Source: Bifidobacterium catulorum (GTDB lineage: Bacteria > Actinomycetota > Actinomycetes > Actinomycetales > Bifidobacteriaceae). Taken from it: a stretch of DNA of 64,000 bases. Shown piece after piece: positions 19,855 through 28,701 of this stretch. Position numbers and translations under genes: made by a program. The DNA is taken from positions 1 to 64,000 of the forward strand of contig NZ_QFFN01000005.1 in assembly GCF_003129925.1 (NCBI RefSeq). The letters are read 5' to 3'. Positions within the stretch are counted from its first letter, which is position 1. Each line of letters opens with the position of its first letter. The notes below the pieces were generated by a model. It worked only from the letters and a program-made list of their open reading frames with translations, ran no database searches and had not been told where the DNA came from.

Positions 19855-20703
19855 TCAGACCGCGCATGACGGCTGGATGTAGTTGTCGGGATCGAGCGTC
19901 GTGATCGTGGGATGGTCCCCGCACACCGGGCATCCGGGCTCGTGTTCGGGCAGCGGCACGGCCCGGATGTTCATGGAGAGCAGGTCCACGGTGAGCATGC
20001 GCGCCGTAAGCAGGTCGCCGGCGCCGGTGATCATCTTCACCGCCTCGACGGCCTGCAGGCTGCCGATGACGCCGACTGCGGCACCGAGCACGCCGGCCTC
20101 CCTGCAGGTGGGGACCTCGCCGGCCGCGGGCATCTCGCGGAAGATGCAACGGTAGCAGGGTCCCTTGCCGGGCACGTAGTCCATGAGCTGGCCGGAGAAG
20201 CGCACGACGCCTCCGTGGATGAACGGCTTGCCCGCCAGCACGCAGGCGTCGTTGATGAGGAACTTGGCGGCGAAGTTGTCGGTGGCGTCGACCACCAGGT
20301 CGTAGCCGTCGATGATGTCCGCCGCGTTGTCCGCGGCGAACATGGTCCGGTACGTGTTCACCCGCACGTCGGGGTTGAGCCGGTTGACGCCCAGCTTCGC
20401 GGACTCGGCCTTCGCCATGCCGACGTGGCCGTCGTCGTGGATGATCTGCCGTTGCAGGTTGCTTGCGTCCACCACGTCGCCGTCGACGATGCCGATCGTA
20501 CCCACGCCGGCGGCCGCGAGATACAGGGCCACCGGGGAGCCGAGGCCGCCCGCGCCGACGATCAGCACCTTCGACGCGAGCAGACGCTTCTGCCCGCGAA
20601 CGCCCACGCCCTTGAGGATCAGATGCCGCGCGTAGCGTTCGAGCTGGTCGTCGGAGAGCGAGACGCGAGGCCCCGCCGTTGCCGTCCGCTGCGATTCGGT
20701 CAT
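19855..20703 (-). CDS. thiF: ThiF/MoeB-type adenylyltransferase
   Basis: A 282-residue E1-like enzyme with the ATP-binding motif GAGGLGSPVALYLAAAG near residue 50, the catalytic block NLQRQIIHDDGHVG, Zn-binding pairs CYRC near 170 and CPVC near 260, and PTCREAGVLG with a Cys often used for the acyl-disulfide. It adenylates the C-terminus of the sulfur carrier ThiS. It is divergent from thiS-thiG across the riboswitch region, with a UPF0145 gene between. MoeB use is possible but the context favours thiamin. Confidence 0.86.
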   Translation of the reverse strand: MTESQRTATAGPRVSLSDDQLERYARHLILKGVGVRGQKRLLASKVLIVGAGGLGSPVALYLAAAGVGTIGIVDGDVVDASNLQRQIIHDDGHVGMAKAESAKLGVNRLNPDVRVNTYRTMFAADNAADIIDGYDLVVDATDNFAAKFLINDACVLAGKPFIHGGVVRFSGQLMDYVPGKGPCYRCIFREMPAAGEVPTCREAGVLGAAVGVIGSLQAVEAVKMITGAGDLLTARMLTVDLLSMNIRAVPLPEHEPGCPVCGDHPTITTLDPDNYIQPSCAV

Positions 20704-20787
20704 GCTGCCGTCCTTCCCTTGCCTGTTCGGTAGCTCAACATCATGGGTTCACGGCTGGACCATCTTCGCCGACGGGTCGTGCGGGGG

Positions 20788-21111
20788 TCACGCCTTGGCG
20801 AGCTGCACGGCGGTGCCGGACGCCGTGACCATCAGCATGTTGCCCTCGCCCAGCACCTCGTAGTCGATGTCCACGCCGACGACGGCATGGGCTCCCATGG
20901 CCGCGGCCCGCTGCTGCATCTCGTTGATCGCGCCCTCCCGAGCCTGCACCAGCTCGTCCTCGTATCCCTGGCTGCGGCCGCCGAACACGTTGCGCAGTCC
21001 AGCCCCGAGGTCCTTGAGGATGTTCACGCCGGATATGACCTCGCCGAACACGATGCCGTAGTAGCCGGTGATGACGTAGCCCTCAACGGTGGGTGTGGTG
21101 GTGACGATCAT
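20788..21111 (-). CDS. UPF0145 (YbjQ-like) heavy-metal-binding domain protein
   Basis: Starting at the ATG at 21111, this 107-residue protein matches the UPF0145/YbjQ fold from end to end: [20 protein letters not shown], then [22 protein letters not shown] and [17 protein letters not shown]. The family forms pentameric beta rings whose function is not settled. It lies between the ThiF-type gene and the riboswitch, with no evident pathway link. Confidence 0.88.
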   Translation of the reverse strand: MIVTTTPTVEGYVITGYYGIVFGEVISGVNILKDLGAGLRNVFGGRSQGYEDELVQAREGAINEMQQRAAAMGAHAVVGVDIDYEVLGEGNMLMVTASGTAVQLAKA

Positions 21112-21229
21112 GATGGTTCCCTTCCGGTATGGGGGCGCGATCCCGTCGTCGCGCCCGCTGCCCTTCCATCTTCGCACGTCCCGGCGCCTGCCCGCACGGC
21201 GGGTCGTCGGGACAGCCGGGTACGCTGGG

Positions 21230-21330
21230 AAACGACGAACGGGAGCCTGATGGCTGAGAGGAGGCGCGTCCGCGGGACGTCGCCTCGACCGGGGAACTTG
21301 ACGCGGGTCATGCCGCCGTAAGGAATCGTT
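21230..21330 (+). ncRNA. TPP (thi-box) riboswitch
   Basis: The plus strand has the thi-box hallmarks: GGCTGAGA at 21252-21259, a GC-rich hairpin arm (GGAGGCG/CGCCTC), the 3' conserved ATGCCGCCGTAAGGAA at 21310-21325, and closing P1 complementarity (AACGA with TCGTT). Thiamin pyrophosphate binding should shut off thiS-thiG downstream. A terminator lies about 130 bases further on, likely the expression platform. Confidence 0.85.
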
Positions 21331-21457
21331 GTCCACGATGCCGCCATCGATGGGGAATGAACGCGGCGAACGTCCGAATATGGTCTCCCCAAGCCGTCAT
21401 CCTTCCGATAACCGAATACGAAAAGATAATCGAATACAGAATGATTGGGTTCATGAA

Positions 21458-21503
21458 GGGGCGCACCACCTCGGGTACGGCTTGCTTTCGTGCGCCCTTT
21501 TTT
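21458..21503 (+). terminator. Intrinsic terminator, riboswitch expression platform
   Basis: GGGCGCAC (21459-21466) pairs with GTGCGCCC (21490-21497), followed by six T, and lies just 18 bases before the thiS start codon. Such a strong terminator ahead of a gene implies attenuation, here by the TPP riboswitch. Confidence 0.8.
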
Positions 21504-21520
21504 CATAATCGGAGGATTGC

Positions 21521-21715
21521 ATGCAGGTCAATGGCGAACAGGTGACGCTCACGGAACCGATGAGCGTCGCGGATTATCTGTCGTCCCACGGATACCGTCC
21601 CGAACGCGTGGCGGTCGAGCTCAACGGCGCGATCGTGCCGAGGGGCGAGCGCGATGAAGCCATGCTCGACGACCAGGCCGTGATGGAGATCGTCCAGTTC
21701 GTCCAGGGCGGCTGA
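21521..21715 (+). CDS. thiS: Thiamin sulfur carrier protein ThiS
   Basis: At 64 residues this has the beta-grasp ubiquitin-like layout and ends in Gly-Gly (IVQFVQGG), the group adenylated and thiocarboxylated before sulfur transfer. The ATG is preceded by GGAGG six bases upstream. It is 44 bases upstream of thiG, and both are controlled by the upstream TPP riboswitch and terminator. Confidence 0.92.
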   Translation: MQVNGEQVTLTEPMSVADYLSSHGYRPERVAVELNGAIVPRGERDEAMLDDQAVMEIVQFVQGG

Positions 21716-21759
21716 CACATCCGAAAACCGTTCAACAGTTCAGTTCAAAGGAGCACATC

Positions 21760-22626
21760 ATGATTCCCAACCCCGTCACCGAAGAGTCAGTGGCCAGCAC
21801 CCCCCTGCCGCCGCAGCCGTCCGTCACCAATCCCGTGGGCACGGCCGCGCCCATGCCGAACGTCGTCGACACGCCGCTGAACCTCGGCGGCCACGAGTTC
21901 GAGTCCCGTTTCATCCTGGGATCGGGACGATACGACCTCAACCTCATCAAGGCCACGGTCGAGCATGCCGGCACGCAGATCGTGACGATGGCGCTGCGTC
22001 GTGCGCAGACCACGGAGAACAGCGTTCTCGACTACATCCCCGAAGGCATCACGCTGCTGCCGAACACGTCGGGCGCACGCAACGCCGAGGAGGCGGTACG
22101 CATCGCCCGTCTCGCACGGGAGGTGTGCCAGACCGATTTCGTGAAGGTCGAGATCGAGCATGAGACCAAGTACCTGCTGCCCGACAACGCGGAGACGATC
22201 CGTGCCACGGAGATGCTGGCGAAGGAGGGGTTCGTGGTCATGCCGTACATGTTCCCCGACCCCATCGCCGCACGTCAGCTTGAGGAGGCCGGCGCGGCGG
22301 CGGTCATGCCGCTCGGTTCGCTGATCGGCTCGAACATGGGTCTGCGCATGCGCGACTTCATTCAGATCATCATCGCGAACGCGAACGTGCCGGTGATCAT
22401 CGATGCCGGCATCGGCCGGCCGAGCCAGGCGTGCGAGGCGATGGAGATGGGTGCCGACGCGGTCATGGCATACACCGCCGTGGCGAGCGCCGGCAACATC
22501 CCGCTGATGGCGAAGGCGTTCAGGGACGCCATCGCCGCCGGCCGCGCCGCCTATCTGTCCGGGCTTGGAAAGGTCACGGAGGGGCAGGCGGTCCCCTCCA
22601 GCCCCACTACCGGATATCTGCACTGA
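21760..22626 (+). CDS. thiG: Thiazole synthase ThiG
   Basis: The 288-residue TIM-barrel enzyme forms the thiamin thiazole from deoxyxylulose phosphate, ThiS-thiocarboxylate and dehydroglycine. It shows [13 protein letters not shown] at residues 45-57, the catalytic-Lys strand FVKVEIEH, and the phosphate-binding end [25 protein letters not shown]. The first 40 residues are an extra Pro-rich tail not found in all family members. No thiH or thiO gene is in view, so the glycine-derived substrate must come from elsewhere. Confidence 0.94.
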   Translation: MIPNPVTEESVASTPLPPQPSVTNPVGTAAPMPNVVDTPLNLGGHEFESRFILGSGRYDLNLIKATVEHAGTQIVTMALRRAQTTENSVLDYIPEGITLLPNTSGARNAEEAVRIARLAREVCQTDFVKVEIEHETKYLLPDNAETIRATEMLAKEGFVVMPYMFPDPIAARQLEEAGAAAVMPLGSLIGSNMGLRMRDFIQIIIANANVPVIIDAGIGRPSQACEAMEMGADAVMAYTAVASAGNIPLMAKAFRDAIAAGRAAYLSGLGKVTEGQAVPSSPTTGYLH

Positions 22627-22649
22627 CCATATCGGCCCGACGGAGGCAT

Positions 22650-22674
22650 CGGCCTCCCCATCGAGGGGAGGCCG
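22650..22674. terminator. 10-bp perfect stem between convergent genes
   Basis: CGGCCTCCCC and GGGGAGGCCG flank an ATCGA loop, between the thiG stop and the stop of the leftward gene at 22719. It probably serves both directions; the T-run is short. Confidence 0.65.
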
Positions 22675-22718
22675 TTCCGCCACGTCGGGGATTTCCCTCT
22701 CGCGCCTGCCTTACTTGT

Positions 22719-23594
22719 TTACTTGCGCACGAGCTTTTCACGCAGCTTCCTGATGAGGTCGCCGTATTCCGGTGAGGTCATGCGGGGGAAGGAACGCAGC
22801 ATTCGCCGCTGCTGGTAGCTGAGCGCACCCAGCAGCCTGCCGTAGAGTCTGGTGACGGGAACGGGCACCGGCATATCCGGCAGGTTCTCGGAAAGTCTGC
22901 GGACCTTGCCCGTGGCGGCGTCACGGTAGGTCTGGAGCCGGTCGGCGGCCGCGTCCGTGTACTGCTGCAGCGCGCCTCCGAGGTCGATGCGGTCCGCCAT
23001 CCGCTCCTTGCCGCGTTCCAGCAGACGGGTGAATTCGCCGAGCCGCTCGTGGAATCCGATGAAGCCGACCACGGTGACGATGAAGTCGACGAGGCAGGCG
23101 AGCGCCAGCACGGCCGCGAGGATGTGGAATGCCGGCATGGGTATCATCGCGGTCCAGCGCTCCACCCATGGCTGGGCGACGTCGACGATGATGATGCCGA
23201 ACACGCCGAAGACGATGGCTCCGATGAGACAGATGCGCCCGTTGATGTTGAACCGGAAGTGCGAGTAGTCCCACCAACGGGCGTGGAATATCCGCTCCAT
23301 GGTCCAAGAGGTCGCGTATTCCAGTGCGGACGCGCCCAACGCGCCGAGCAGGAACATGACCACCGGTGCGGCGGGTATGTTCCTCAGCGGGGTGAGCACG
23401 ACGATGGCGAGGACCGCGCCGGCGCCATATATGGGGCAGAGCGGTCCGTTGAGGAAGCCGCGGTTGACGGGGCGGCGCTCCTGTATGGAGACGAGGATGG
23501 ATTCGTACACCCATCCGAGGAAGCTGTAGAGCACGGCCCAGAGGAACAGGTGTTCGATGTACAGCACCGTGGTCTGTGGCTCGATGCCCGTCAT
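22719..23594 (-). CDS. Membrane protein of the CmpB-like (PF06541-type) family
   Basis: The 291-residue protein has four to five predicted spans. Its start, LFLWAVLYSFLGWVYESILVSIQ and RGFLNGPLCPIYGAGAV, is the signature of the family annotated 'putative ABC transporter permease CmpB'. A later segment (RLLERGKERMADRIDLGGALQ) is soluble. No ATPase is adjacent, so transport function is not supported by context. Its start overlaps the stop of the upstream HD gene by four bases, which ties the two together. Confidence 0.82.
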   Translation of the reverse strand: MTGIEPQTTVLYIEHLFLWAVLYSFLGWVYESILVSIQERRPVNRGFLNGPLCPIYGAGAVLAIVVLTPLRNIPAAPVVMFLLGALGASALEYATSWTMERIFHARWWDYSHFRFNINGRICLIGAIVFGVFGIIIVDVAQPWVERWTAMIPMPAFHILAAVLALACLVDFIVTVVGFIGFHERLGEFTRLLERGKERMADRIDLGGALQQYTDAAADRLQTYRDAATGKVRRLSENLPDMPVPVPVTRLYGRLLGALSYQQRRMLRSFPRMTSPEYGDLIRKLREKLVRK

Positions 23595-24127
23595 GCGGCC
23601 TGACCTTTGCCGTCGGTCAGGGCGTGGCGTTCGGGGACGGGGCCGAGCGCCGGCTTGGAGAAGCGATCCAGGGAGAAAGTCTCGCGTGTGGCGCTGATCT
23701 TGTCTGCCATGGTGACGAGATACCCTTCGACGTAACGCGGCGGTATGGGCGTGAGCGGGAACATGTGGCGCAGGATGGAGTCGCGTTCGACGGGGTTGAG
23801 GTCGAAGTCCTCAAGGGCGTTGTCCAGCGCGCGGCGGGGATGGGTGAATCCGTGCAGCCTGTGCGAGCCGTTGTCGTCATGATGCCAGTCGTAGAGGAAG
23901 TAGTCGTGCAGGAGCGCCGCCCGTATGAGCGAACGCAGGTCCACGAACCGCCACAGACGCAGTCGGTCGGCGAAATACACGGCGAGGCAGGCCACGCGGA
24001 CGGAATGCTCGAACGTGGTGACGGCGCCATGCTGGTAGCAGTGCTTTTCGATGCGCATGCGCTCGTGGCCGAGCACGTCATGGCCGTATTCGTGTACGAG
24101 TTCGTGGATTCTCCGCCGTGTCAGCAA
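23591..24127 (-). CDS. HD-domain phosphohydrolase
   Basis: A 178-residue protein with the HD arrangement: a His in the helix TTFEHSVRV near residue 40, HD within ALLHDYFLYDWH near residue 72, a further His-rich segment (GFTHP), and a late Asp in VTMADKISATRE. HD proteins are metal-dependent phosphohydrolases acting on nucleotides or related esters; the substrate is unknown. The four-base overlap with the CmpB-like gene suggests a shared task. Confidence 0.85.
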   Translation of the reverse strand: MLTRRRIHELVHEYGHDVLGHERMRIEKHCYQHGAVTTFEHSVRVACLAVYFADRLRLWRFVDLRSLIRAALLHDYFLYDWHHDDNGSHRLHGFTHPRRALDNALEDFDLNPVERDSILRHMFPLTPIPPRYVEGYLVTMADKISATRETFSLDRFSKPALGPVPERHALTDGKGQAA

Positions 24128-24253
24128 GACAGCCCCTTCCCAGGTCCGTAATCGGAATGATTATCCAACGTCGTGATTATTCGACATTCCGATTGTAGAC
24201 GACGGGTTTCGGGGCCGTATTCATACCCGGGGATGATTCCCGGATCATCGTTC

Positions 24254-24279
24254 CGGCCGGGGCGGATGGGCCCCGGCCG
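24254..24279 (-). terminator. 10-bp GC stem after the TrxR fusion gene
   Basis: CGGCCGGGGC (24254-24263) pairs with GCCCCGGCCG (24270-24279), just past the stop at 24286 on the minus strand. There is no U-run; a terminator by position. Confidence 0.55.
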
Positions 24280-24285
24280 TTGTCG

Positions 24286-26010
24286 TCATGCCGCTTCGCA
24301 GGCGGCGACGAGCTGTTCGAGGGTCTGGCTGCCGAAGAGGATGCCGCCGCCGTTGATGGTGGTGGCGGGCACGCTCATGATCTTGCGTTCCTTGCGCAGT
24401 TCGGGGAAGAGTCCGAGGTCGATCATCTCGGCGGTCACGTTGGGGTTCATCGCGGCCATGTGCTGGCATGCGGCGACCACGTCGGGGCAGAAGTGGCAGG
24501 TGAGCGAGACGCCGATCTCGATGTGCGTCTCGGGCAGCGCCTTGATGCGTTCGGCGAGCTGCGGGTCGACGGCCTGGCCGGGCCCGGCGATGTTGTAGAC
24601 GCCGAGCACGAGCGAGTTGACCTCGTGCCCGGTGGGGATGCCGCTGAATTTGACGCCGGTGTAGCCGCCGTCCTTGTCGAGCAGCACGAAGACCGGGTAG
24701 CGGACGATGGCGGCCTTGTCGATGACCGTCTTGCCCTCATCGGAGTCGGCGGCGACCGTACGGTAGTGCAGGTGCGCGTCCATGGACGCGAATTCCTTGG
24801 CGAAGCTGGCGAGCTCGACGCTCGGCTGACCGCCGTCGTCGACCTGCAGGAGGGTGACGTCGTCGGTGAGGCGGCCGAATACGCCGGCGAGCTGCCGCTT
24901 CATCTCGGCGCTGAACCATACGCCCTTGTGCTGGGGGACGGACGGGGTGTCGGGGATCGTGCTGGTCTGGCCCACGGTGGCGGTCTTGTTGTCCGCCTCG
25001 CCTCGCTTTTCCGTCTTCTCGTTCTTCTTGGCGTCGACGCGTTTGGGCGTCACGGGGATGCCGAGGCGCTTCTTCTGCGCGGTCACGTATTCCTCGGCTC
25101 CGGTGGCTGCGGTGGCGCCGTCCGCCGCGGCGGTGACGATCTGGCGCAGCGGCTTGGAGACGACGTCGCCGGCGGCGAACACGCCGGGCACGTTCGTGCG
25201 CTGCCATGAGTCCACGGTGACGTATCCGCGGTCGTCCTTGTCCAGCACGTCGAGTCCGGCGGTCTCCGGCTCGGTGCCCACGTAGATGAACATGCCGAAC
25301 ACGTTGTCGCCGTCCTCCACGTGGTAGTGGGTCTTTTCGCCGGTCTTGTTGTTCACGAACGTGGCGTCGGTCAGGTAGTCGTCGCCGGCGAGCGACTCGA
25401 CCTCGGTGTTGTACCGCACCTCGACCTTGGGGTTGTCGAGCGCACGGGCGGCGGTGAGCGGCGGGCAGCTGAACCGCGATCCGCGTACCAGCACGGTGAC
25501 CTTGCGCGCATACCGGGTGAGGTAGTCGGCCTCCTCCGCCGCGGCGAATCCGCCGCCGACCACGAACACCTGCAGTCCGCTGAACAGTTCCCCGTCGCAG
25601 GTGGAGCAGTAGGCCACTCCCCTGCCACGCAGCTCCTGCTCGCCGGGGATGCCGAGCTGGCGGGGCTGCGCGCCGGAGGCGATGATGACGGCGCGGGCCT
25701 TGTAGTCGGTCTTGGCTCCGTGCAGCGTCTTGACGTCGCCGTCAAGCTCGTAGGAGGTGATGTCGTCGTGGGCGATCTCCACGCCGAAGGATTCGGCCTG
25801 CTGCTTCATGAGGTTCATGAGGGCGGTGCCTTCGATCTCCTTGACGGCGGGATAGTTGACGACGACGGATGTGGTGGTGACCTGGCCGCCGACCTGGTCC
25901 TTTTCCACGATCAGCGTGTCCATGGTGGCTCGGCCGGCGTAGATGCCCGCGGAGAGTCCGGCGGGGCCGCTGCCGACGATGACGACGTCGTAGATGTGTT
26001 CGTTGCTCAT
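24286..26010 (-). CDS. Thioredoxin reductase with C-terminal glutaredoxin-like domain (AhpF-like function)
   Basis: Residues 1-310 are a thioredoxin reductase: FAD loop GSGPAGLSAGIYAGR at 13-27, redox pair CSTC at 135-138, nucleotide loop VVGGGFAAAEE, and GVFAAGDV. A Lys/Glu-rich linker follows. Residues 370-574 resemble the thioredoxin-fold module found at the N-terminus of AhpF, with a second redox pair CHFC at 505-508. Domain order is thus reversed relative to E. coli AhpF. With the AhpC gene 109 bases upstream, it should pass electrons from NAD(P)H to the peroxiredoxin. Confidence 0.9.
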   Translation of the reverse strand: MSNEHIYDVVIVGSGPAGLSAGIYAGRATMDTLIVEKDQVGGQVTTTSVVVNYPAVKEIEGTALMNLMKQQAESFGVEIAHDDITSYELDGDVKTLHGAKTDYKARAVIIASGAQPRQLGIPGEQELRGRGVAYCSTCDGELFSGLQVFVVGGGFAAAEEADYLTRYARKVTVLVRGSRFSCPPLTAARALDNPKVEVRYNTEVESLAGDDYLTDATFVNNKTGEKTHYHVEDGDNVFGMFIYVGTEPETAGLDVLDKDDRGYVTVDSWQRTNVPGVFAAGDVVSKPLRQIVTAAADGATAATGAEEYVTAQKKRLGIPVTPKRVDAKKNEKTEKRGEADNKTATVGQTSTIPDTPSVPQHKGVWFSAEMKRQLAGVFGRLTDDVTLLQVDDGGQPSVELASFAKEFASMDAHLHYRTVAADSDEGKTVIDKAAIVRYPVFVLLDKDGGYTGVKFSGIPTGHEVNSLVLGVYNIAGPGQAVDPQLAERIKALPETHIEIGVSLTCHFCPDVVAACQHMAAMNPNVTAEMIDLGLFPELRKERKIMSVPATTINGGGILFGSQTLEQLVAACEAA

Positions 26011-26119
26011 GTGATGTTTCTTGCCTTACTGCTGAAAAAGGCGCTCGAATATAACCGGGATGTGGTTATTCGGGCGCCTTGGTGATTATTGGTCGACGAT
26101 TGTCGGAACGGTCGTCGAA

Positions 26120-26686
26120 TCAGATCTTGCCGACGAGGTCGAGGCTCGGGGCGATGGTGTCCTCGCCCGGATGCCAGTTGGCCGGGCACACCTTGTCGCC
26201 GTGCTCGCGGACGAACTTGGCGGCCTCAAGCGTGCGCAGGATCTCCTCGGCGTTGCGGCCGATGCCGTTGTCGTTGATGGTGTAGGACTTGATCTTGCCT
26301 TCGGGGTCGATGATGAACACGCCGCGGAAGGCCAGTCCGGACTCCTCGTCGAGCACGCCGAAGAAGCGTGCGAGCTTGCCGGCCGGGTCGGCGAGCATCG
26401 GGTACTTGACCTTGGCGATGGTGTCGGTGGCCTCGGCCCATGCCTTGTGCACGAATTCGGTGTCCTCGGAGACGGAGTAGACCTCGGCGTCGGCGGCCTT
26501 GAACTCGTCGTAGTGGTCGGCGAGGTCGCCCAGTTCGGTCGGGCAGACGAAGGTGAAGTCGGCCGGGTAGAAGAAGATGACGGACCAGTGGCCCAGCAGA
26601 TCCTGCTTGGAGACGGTCTCGATCTCGCCGTCGTGGTAGGCGTTGACGGTGAAGTCCTCAAGTTCGGTGTTGATGAAGTTGCCCAT
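26120..26686 (-). CDS. ahpC: Alkyl hydroperoxide reductase subunit C (2-Cys peroxiredoxin)
   Basis: This 188-residue typical 2-Cys peroxiredoxin has its peroxidatic Cys at residue 48 in FTFVCPTELGD and the resolving Cys at 167 in DKVCPANWHPG. It reduces H2O2 and organic peroxides, then is recycled by the reductase encoded downstream. I chose the ATG at 26686 because GGAAAGGAAA lies just upstream; the open frame continues seven codons further. Bifidobacteria lack catalase, so this pair is probably a main peroxide defence (established for the genus in general). Confidence 0.94.
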   Translation of the reverse strand: MGNFINTELEDFTVNAYHDGEIETVSKQDLLGHWSVIFFYPADFTFVCPTELGDLADHYDEFKAADAEVYSVSEDTEFVHKAWAEATDTIAKVKYPMLADPAGKLARFFGVLDEESGLAFRGVFIIDPEGKIKSYTINDNGIGRNAEEILRTLEAAKFVREHGDKVCPANWHPGEDTIAPSLDLVGKI

Positions 26687-26903
26687 GCAATTTCCTTTCC
26701 TATGCAACGGTGCGGTTCCCGGATCGGATGCCGCCTGTGCTGTCCTTCAACAGTCTATCCGCCGTGATTCTCTCTCGGCTGATACGACGCCCCGACACGC
26801 GGTGAACATGAACAACATCACATTTGCGTCCGGCCCGGGACGCTCGCCGGTTCCGCCGCAACGCAAGGGGCGTTCTTGTTCGCGGTGGAATCGGCGGGAA
26901 CGT

Positions 26904-26933
26904 CATATGGATGCATATGGATGCATATGGATG
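26904..26933. repeat. Three tandem copies of a 10-bp unit
   Basis: CATATGGATG is repeated three times without gaps, nine bases before the argH stop codon on the plus strand. It lies outside any gene. It contains NdeI-type palindromes; no function is evident. Confidence 0.85.
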
Positions 26934-26941
26934 CCGCGCGT

Positions 26942-28420
26942 CTAGCGCAGCACCTCGCTCGGGGACTTGTAGGCGGGGCCGTCGGAACGGGAGTCGGCGA
27001 ACAGCTTGAGCGGTTCGATGGTGGCCTTGGCGTCGACGATCTGCTCGCGCACGCAGCCGTAGGCGGTGCCGCCCTTGCCGTTGCGGGAGTTGACGGAACC
27101 ACGGGCGGACAGCACCTCGCGCACGCCGGCGGCCTTGTCCTCGGGGATGAAGCCGGCGAACGTCTCGGCGAAGTCCTTGTCGGTGAGGTCCCACAGCTCC
27201 TGGCCGCGGCCTTCGGCGATCTTCACGCAGGCGCCGGAGAGTTCGTGCGCGTGGCGGAACGGCACGCCGTTCTTGACGAGCCATTCGGCGATGTCGGTGG
27301 CGAGGGCGAAGCCGGTGGGGGCCTCCTCCTCAAGGCGCTTCTCGTCGAAGCGCATGGTGGCGACCATGCCGGTGAAGGCGGGCAGCAGCACCTCAAGGGT
27401 GTCGACCTGGTCGAACACGGTCTCCTTGTCCTCCTGCAGGTCTCGTGCGTACGCGGTGGGCAGGCCCTTGAGCGTGGCGAGCAGGCCGGTCAGGTCGCCG
27501 ATGAGTCGGCCGGACTTGCCGCGTGCGAGTTCGGCGATGTCGGGGTTCTTCTTCTGCGGCATGATGGACGAGCCGGTGGAATAGCCGTCGTCGAGCTTGA
27601 CGAAGGCGAATTCCTGGGTGTTCCAGATGATGATCTCCTCGGAGAGACGGGAGATGTCCACGCCGGTCATGGCGGCGATGAACGCGAATTCCGCGACCGA
27701 GTCGCGTGCGGCGGTGCCGTCGATGGAGTTGTCGGTGACGCGGGAGAAGCCGAGCTCGCGGGCCACGGCCTGCGGGTCGAGGCCGAGCGTGTTGCCGGCG
27801 AGCGCGCCGGAGCCGTACGGCGAGGCGTCGATGCGCTTGTCCCAGTCGATGAGGCGCTGGATGTCCCGGATGAGCGGCCAGGCGTGGGCCATGAGCTGGT
27901 GGGCGAGCAGCACGGGCTGGGCGTGCTGCATGTGGGTGCGGCCAGGCATGACGGTGTGTCCGGCGGCTTCGGACTGCTTGATGAGCGCGGCGACGAGACG
28001 GATGAGGTCACCGGCGATCACGCGGGCGTGGCGGCGCAGCCACATGCGGATGAGGCAGGCGATCTGGTCGTTGCGGGAACGGCCGGCGCGCAGCTTGCCG
28101 CCGATTTCGTCGCCGGCGATGTCGATGAGTCCACGTTCCAGTGCCGTGGCCTCGTCCTCGTCATCCTCGATCGGAGCGAATTCGCCGGAGTCGACGCGGC
28201 GCTGAAGCTCGTCAAGGGCGGCTTCCATGCGGGCGAGCTCGTCATCGGTGAGGAGTCCCGCGCGACCTAGCGCCCGGGCGTGCGCACGAGAACCGGCGAT
28301 GTCGTCGTCGGCCAGACGCCAGTCGAACTGGGTGGACTTGCTCAGGCGGGCGAGCTCGGGCGAGGGACCGGAGGTGAATCGGCCGCCCCACAGGGCGAGG
28401 TGTTCGGACTGTTCGGTCAT
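26942..28420 (-). CDS. argH: Argininosuccinate lyase
   Basis: The last enzyme of arginine synthesis, splitting argininosuccinate to arginine and fumarate. The 492-residue protein has the superfamily signature [12 protein letters not shown] near residue 285, the N-terminal [10 protein letters not shown], and [13 protein letters not shown]-like text ([13 protein letters not shown]) near 155. Length is normal. In related genomes argH follows argG directly; here the CRISPR-Cas locus of about 12 kb separates the two, and argH has its own leader with TGCAT half-sites at 28439-28454. Confidence 0.95.
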   Translation of the reverse strand: MTEQSEHLALWGGRFTSGPSPELARLSKSTQFDWRLADDDIAGSRAHARALGRAGLLTDDELARMEAALDELQRRVDSGEFAPIEDDEDEATALERGLIDIAGDEIGGKLRAGRSRNDQIACLIRMWLRRHARVIAGDLIRLVAALIKQSEAAGHTVMPGRTHMQHAQPVLLAHQLMAHAWPLIRDIQRLIDWDKRIDASPYGSGALAGNTLGLDPQAVARELGFSRVTDNSIDGTAARDSVAEFAFIAAMTGVDISRLSEEIIIWNTQEFAFVKLDDGYSTGSSIMPQKKNPDIAELARGKSGRLIGDLTGLLATLKGLPTAYARDLQEDKETVFDQVDTLEVLLPAFTGMVATMRFDEKRLEEEAPTGFALATDIAEWLVKNGVPFRHAHELSGACVKIAEGRGQELWDLTDKDFAETFAGFIPEDKAAGVREVLSARGSVNSRNGKGGTAYGCVREQIVDAKATIEPLKLFADSRSDGPAYKSPSEVLR

Positions 28421-28701
28421 GGATGATCTCCTTTGCTATGCATTTCATCATGCATTCATACATACAAGGCTTTCCGCAAGGCTATCAGCGTATGGATACA
28501 TAGCTGTCACTACGTCGGAGCCGCCTCCTGTCCACCCATGCTGCACCCTTGTCACACAACAAATGGTCGACATTCGACATGCAGACGGAATCGTCAATGA
28601 TTCGCCGTGTCTCTTACCACGAACTCCGTTCGCCAAAGATGACAGAAACAATTTCGCGTATGAGGAGCACTAGTTATGCATAGTACGAGGTTTTCCTGTC
28701 A
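28421..28701. other. Non-coding trailer between argH and the CRISPR array
   Basis: I see no credible gene here. It holds the argH leader on the minus strand and the leader-distal flank of the array. The sequence is more A/T-rich than neighbouring genes. No tRNA, integrase or att-like repeat is visible. Confidence 0.5.
28439..28454 (-). promoter_or_regulatory. Possible ArgR site upstream of argH, odd spacing
   Basis: TGCAT and ATGCA half-sites face each other with six bases between them; the usual ARG box has four. It lies 19 bases upstream of the argH start. Another TGAAT half-site lies beside it. This is weaker than the boxes at argG and argC. Confidence 0.3.

Noticed and set aside
28448-28651. 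67-codon minus-strand frame beside the array
   Set aside because: No ribosome site, no recognisable family, and it lies in the A/T-rich trailer.
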